Shown here one piece after another: positions 5,606-5,624 of a DNA stretch of 5,624 bases. The first letter of the stretch is position 1; every line of letters begins with the position of its first letter. Both the position numbers and the translations under genes were made by a program. Location of the stretch: contig JANXYI010000105.1 in NCBI GenBank assembly GCA_025350085.1, forward strand, positions 1 through 5,624, in the 5' to 3' direction. This stretch comes from Deltaproteobacteria bacterium (GTDB lineage Bacteria > Desulfobacterota > Desulfovibrionia > Desulfovibrionales > Desulfovibrionaceae). The notes below the pieces were generated by a model. It was not told the origin of the DNA. It saw only the letters and a program-made list of their open reading frames with translations, and did no database searches.

Positions 5606-5624
5606 CTCGGCGGTCCCCGCCGAG
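5606..5624. repeat. Perfect hairpin 3 at the right edge (8-bp stem)
   Basis: CTCGGCGG (5606-5613) and CCGCCGAG (5617-5624) form a perfect stem with a TCC loop. The stem may extend beyond the window. It could end an unseen upstream gene or belong to the same palindromic cluster as hairpins 1 and 2. Confidence 0.75.

Noticed and set aside
1..5624. A new defence or mobile system in the window
   Set aside because: No integrase, transposase, toxin-antitoxin pair, nuclease-helicase module, tRNA or attachment repeats were seen. The clear genes belong to known housekeeping or envelope families.

Overview
The window is GC-rich and densely coding. Five protein genes can be supported; four lie on the minus strand and one on the plus strand. 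The protein sequences (a deltaproteobacterial-type ProS, an XseA with a DPLTGEV-containing insertion, an M23 peptidase N-terminus with an MVTPP motif) and the intergenic palindromes suggest a high-GC Desulfovibrionales-type sulfate reducer. This is inferred from family resemblance, not from a database search.

Reading the minus strand from the right edge: a 136-bp intergenic stretch (5489-5624) holds three back-to-back perfect hairpins and an AT-rich leader. It precedes proS (5488-3737), a bacterial-type prolyl-tRNA synthetase with its YbaK-type editing insertion. After a 24-25 nt gap comes a lipoprotein (3711-2698) that combines a PDZ domain with an M48-type zinc metalloprotease motif (HELAH plus a downstream ExxAD); it is probably co-transcribed with proS. 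Converging on it, with only 24 nt between the stop codons, is the single plus-strand gene (2158-2673), a small HEAT-repeat protein. A 211-bp divergent intergenic region (1947-2157) separates the HEAT gene from xseA (1946-504), the exonuclease VII large subunit. The xseA stop overlaps by one base (TAATG) the start of a secreted M23-type (peptidoglycan endopeptidase-like) protein, whose first 168 codons fill positions 504-1 and which continues beyond the left edge.

Functionally these are mostly housekeeping genes: translation (proS), DNA repair (xseA) and cell-envelope proteolysis (the M48 lipoprotein and the M23 protein), plus a HEAT adaptor of unknown partner. Nothing here looks like a defence system, prophage, CRISPR array or other new multi-gene system. 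The points worth a second look are the apparently leaderless xseA start, the hairpin cluster upstream of proS, the PDZ-M48 lipoprotein next to proS, the Cys pairs flanking the ProS editing domain, and the divergent promoter region of the HEAT gene. The long plus-strand open frames opposite proS and xseA are judged to be antisense shadows of GC-rich genes.
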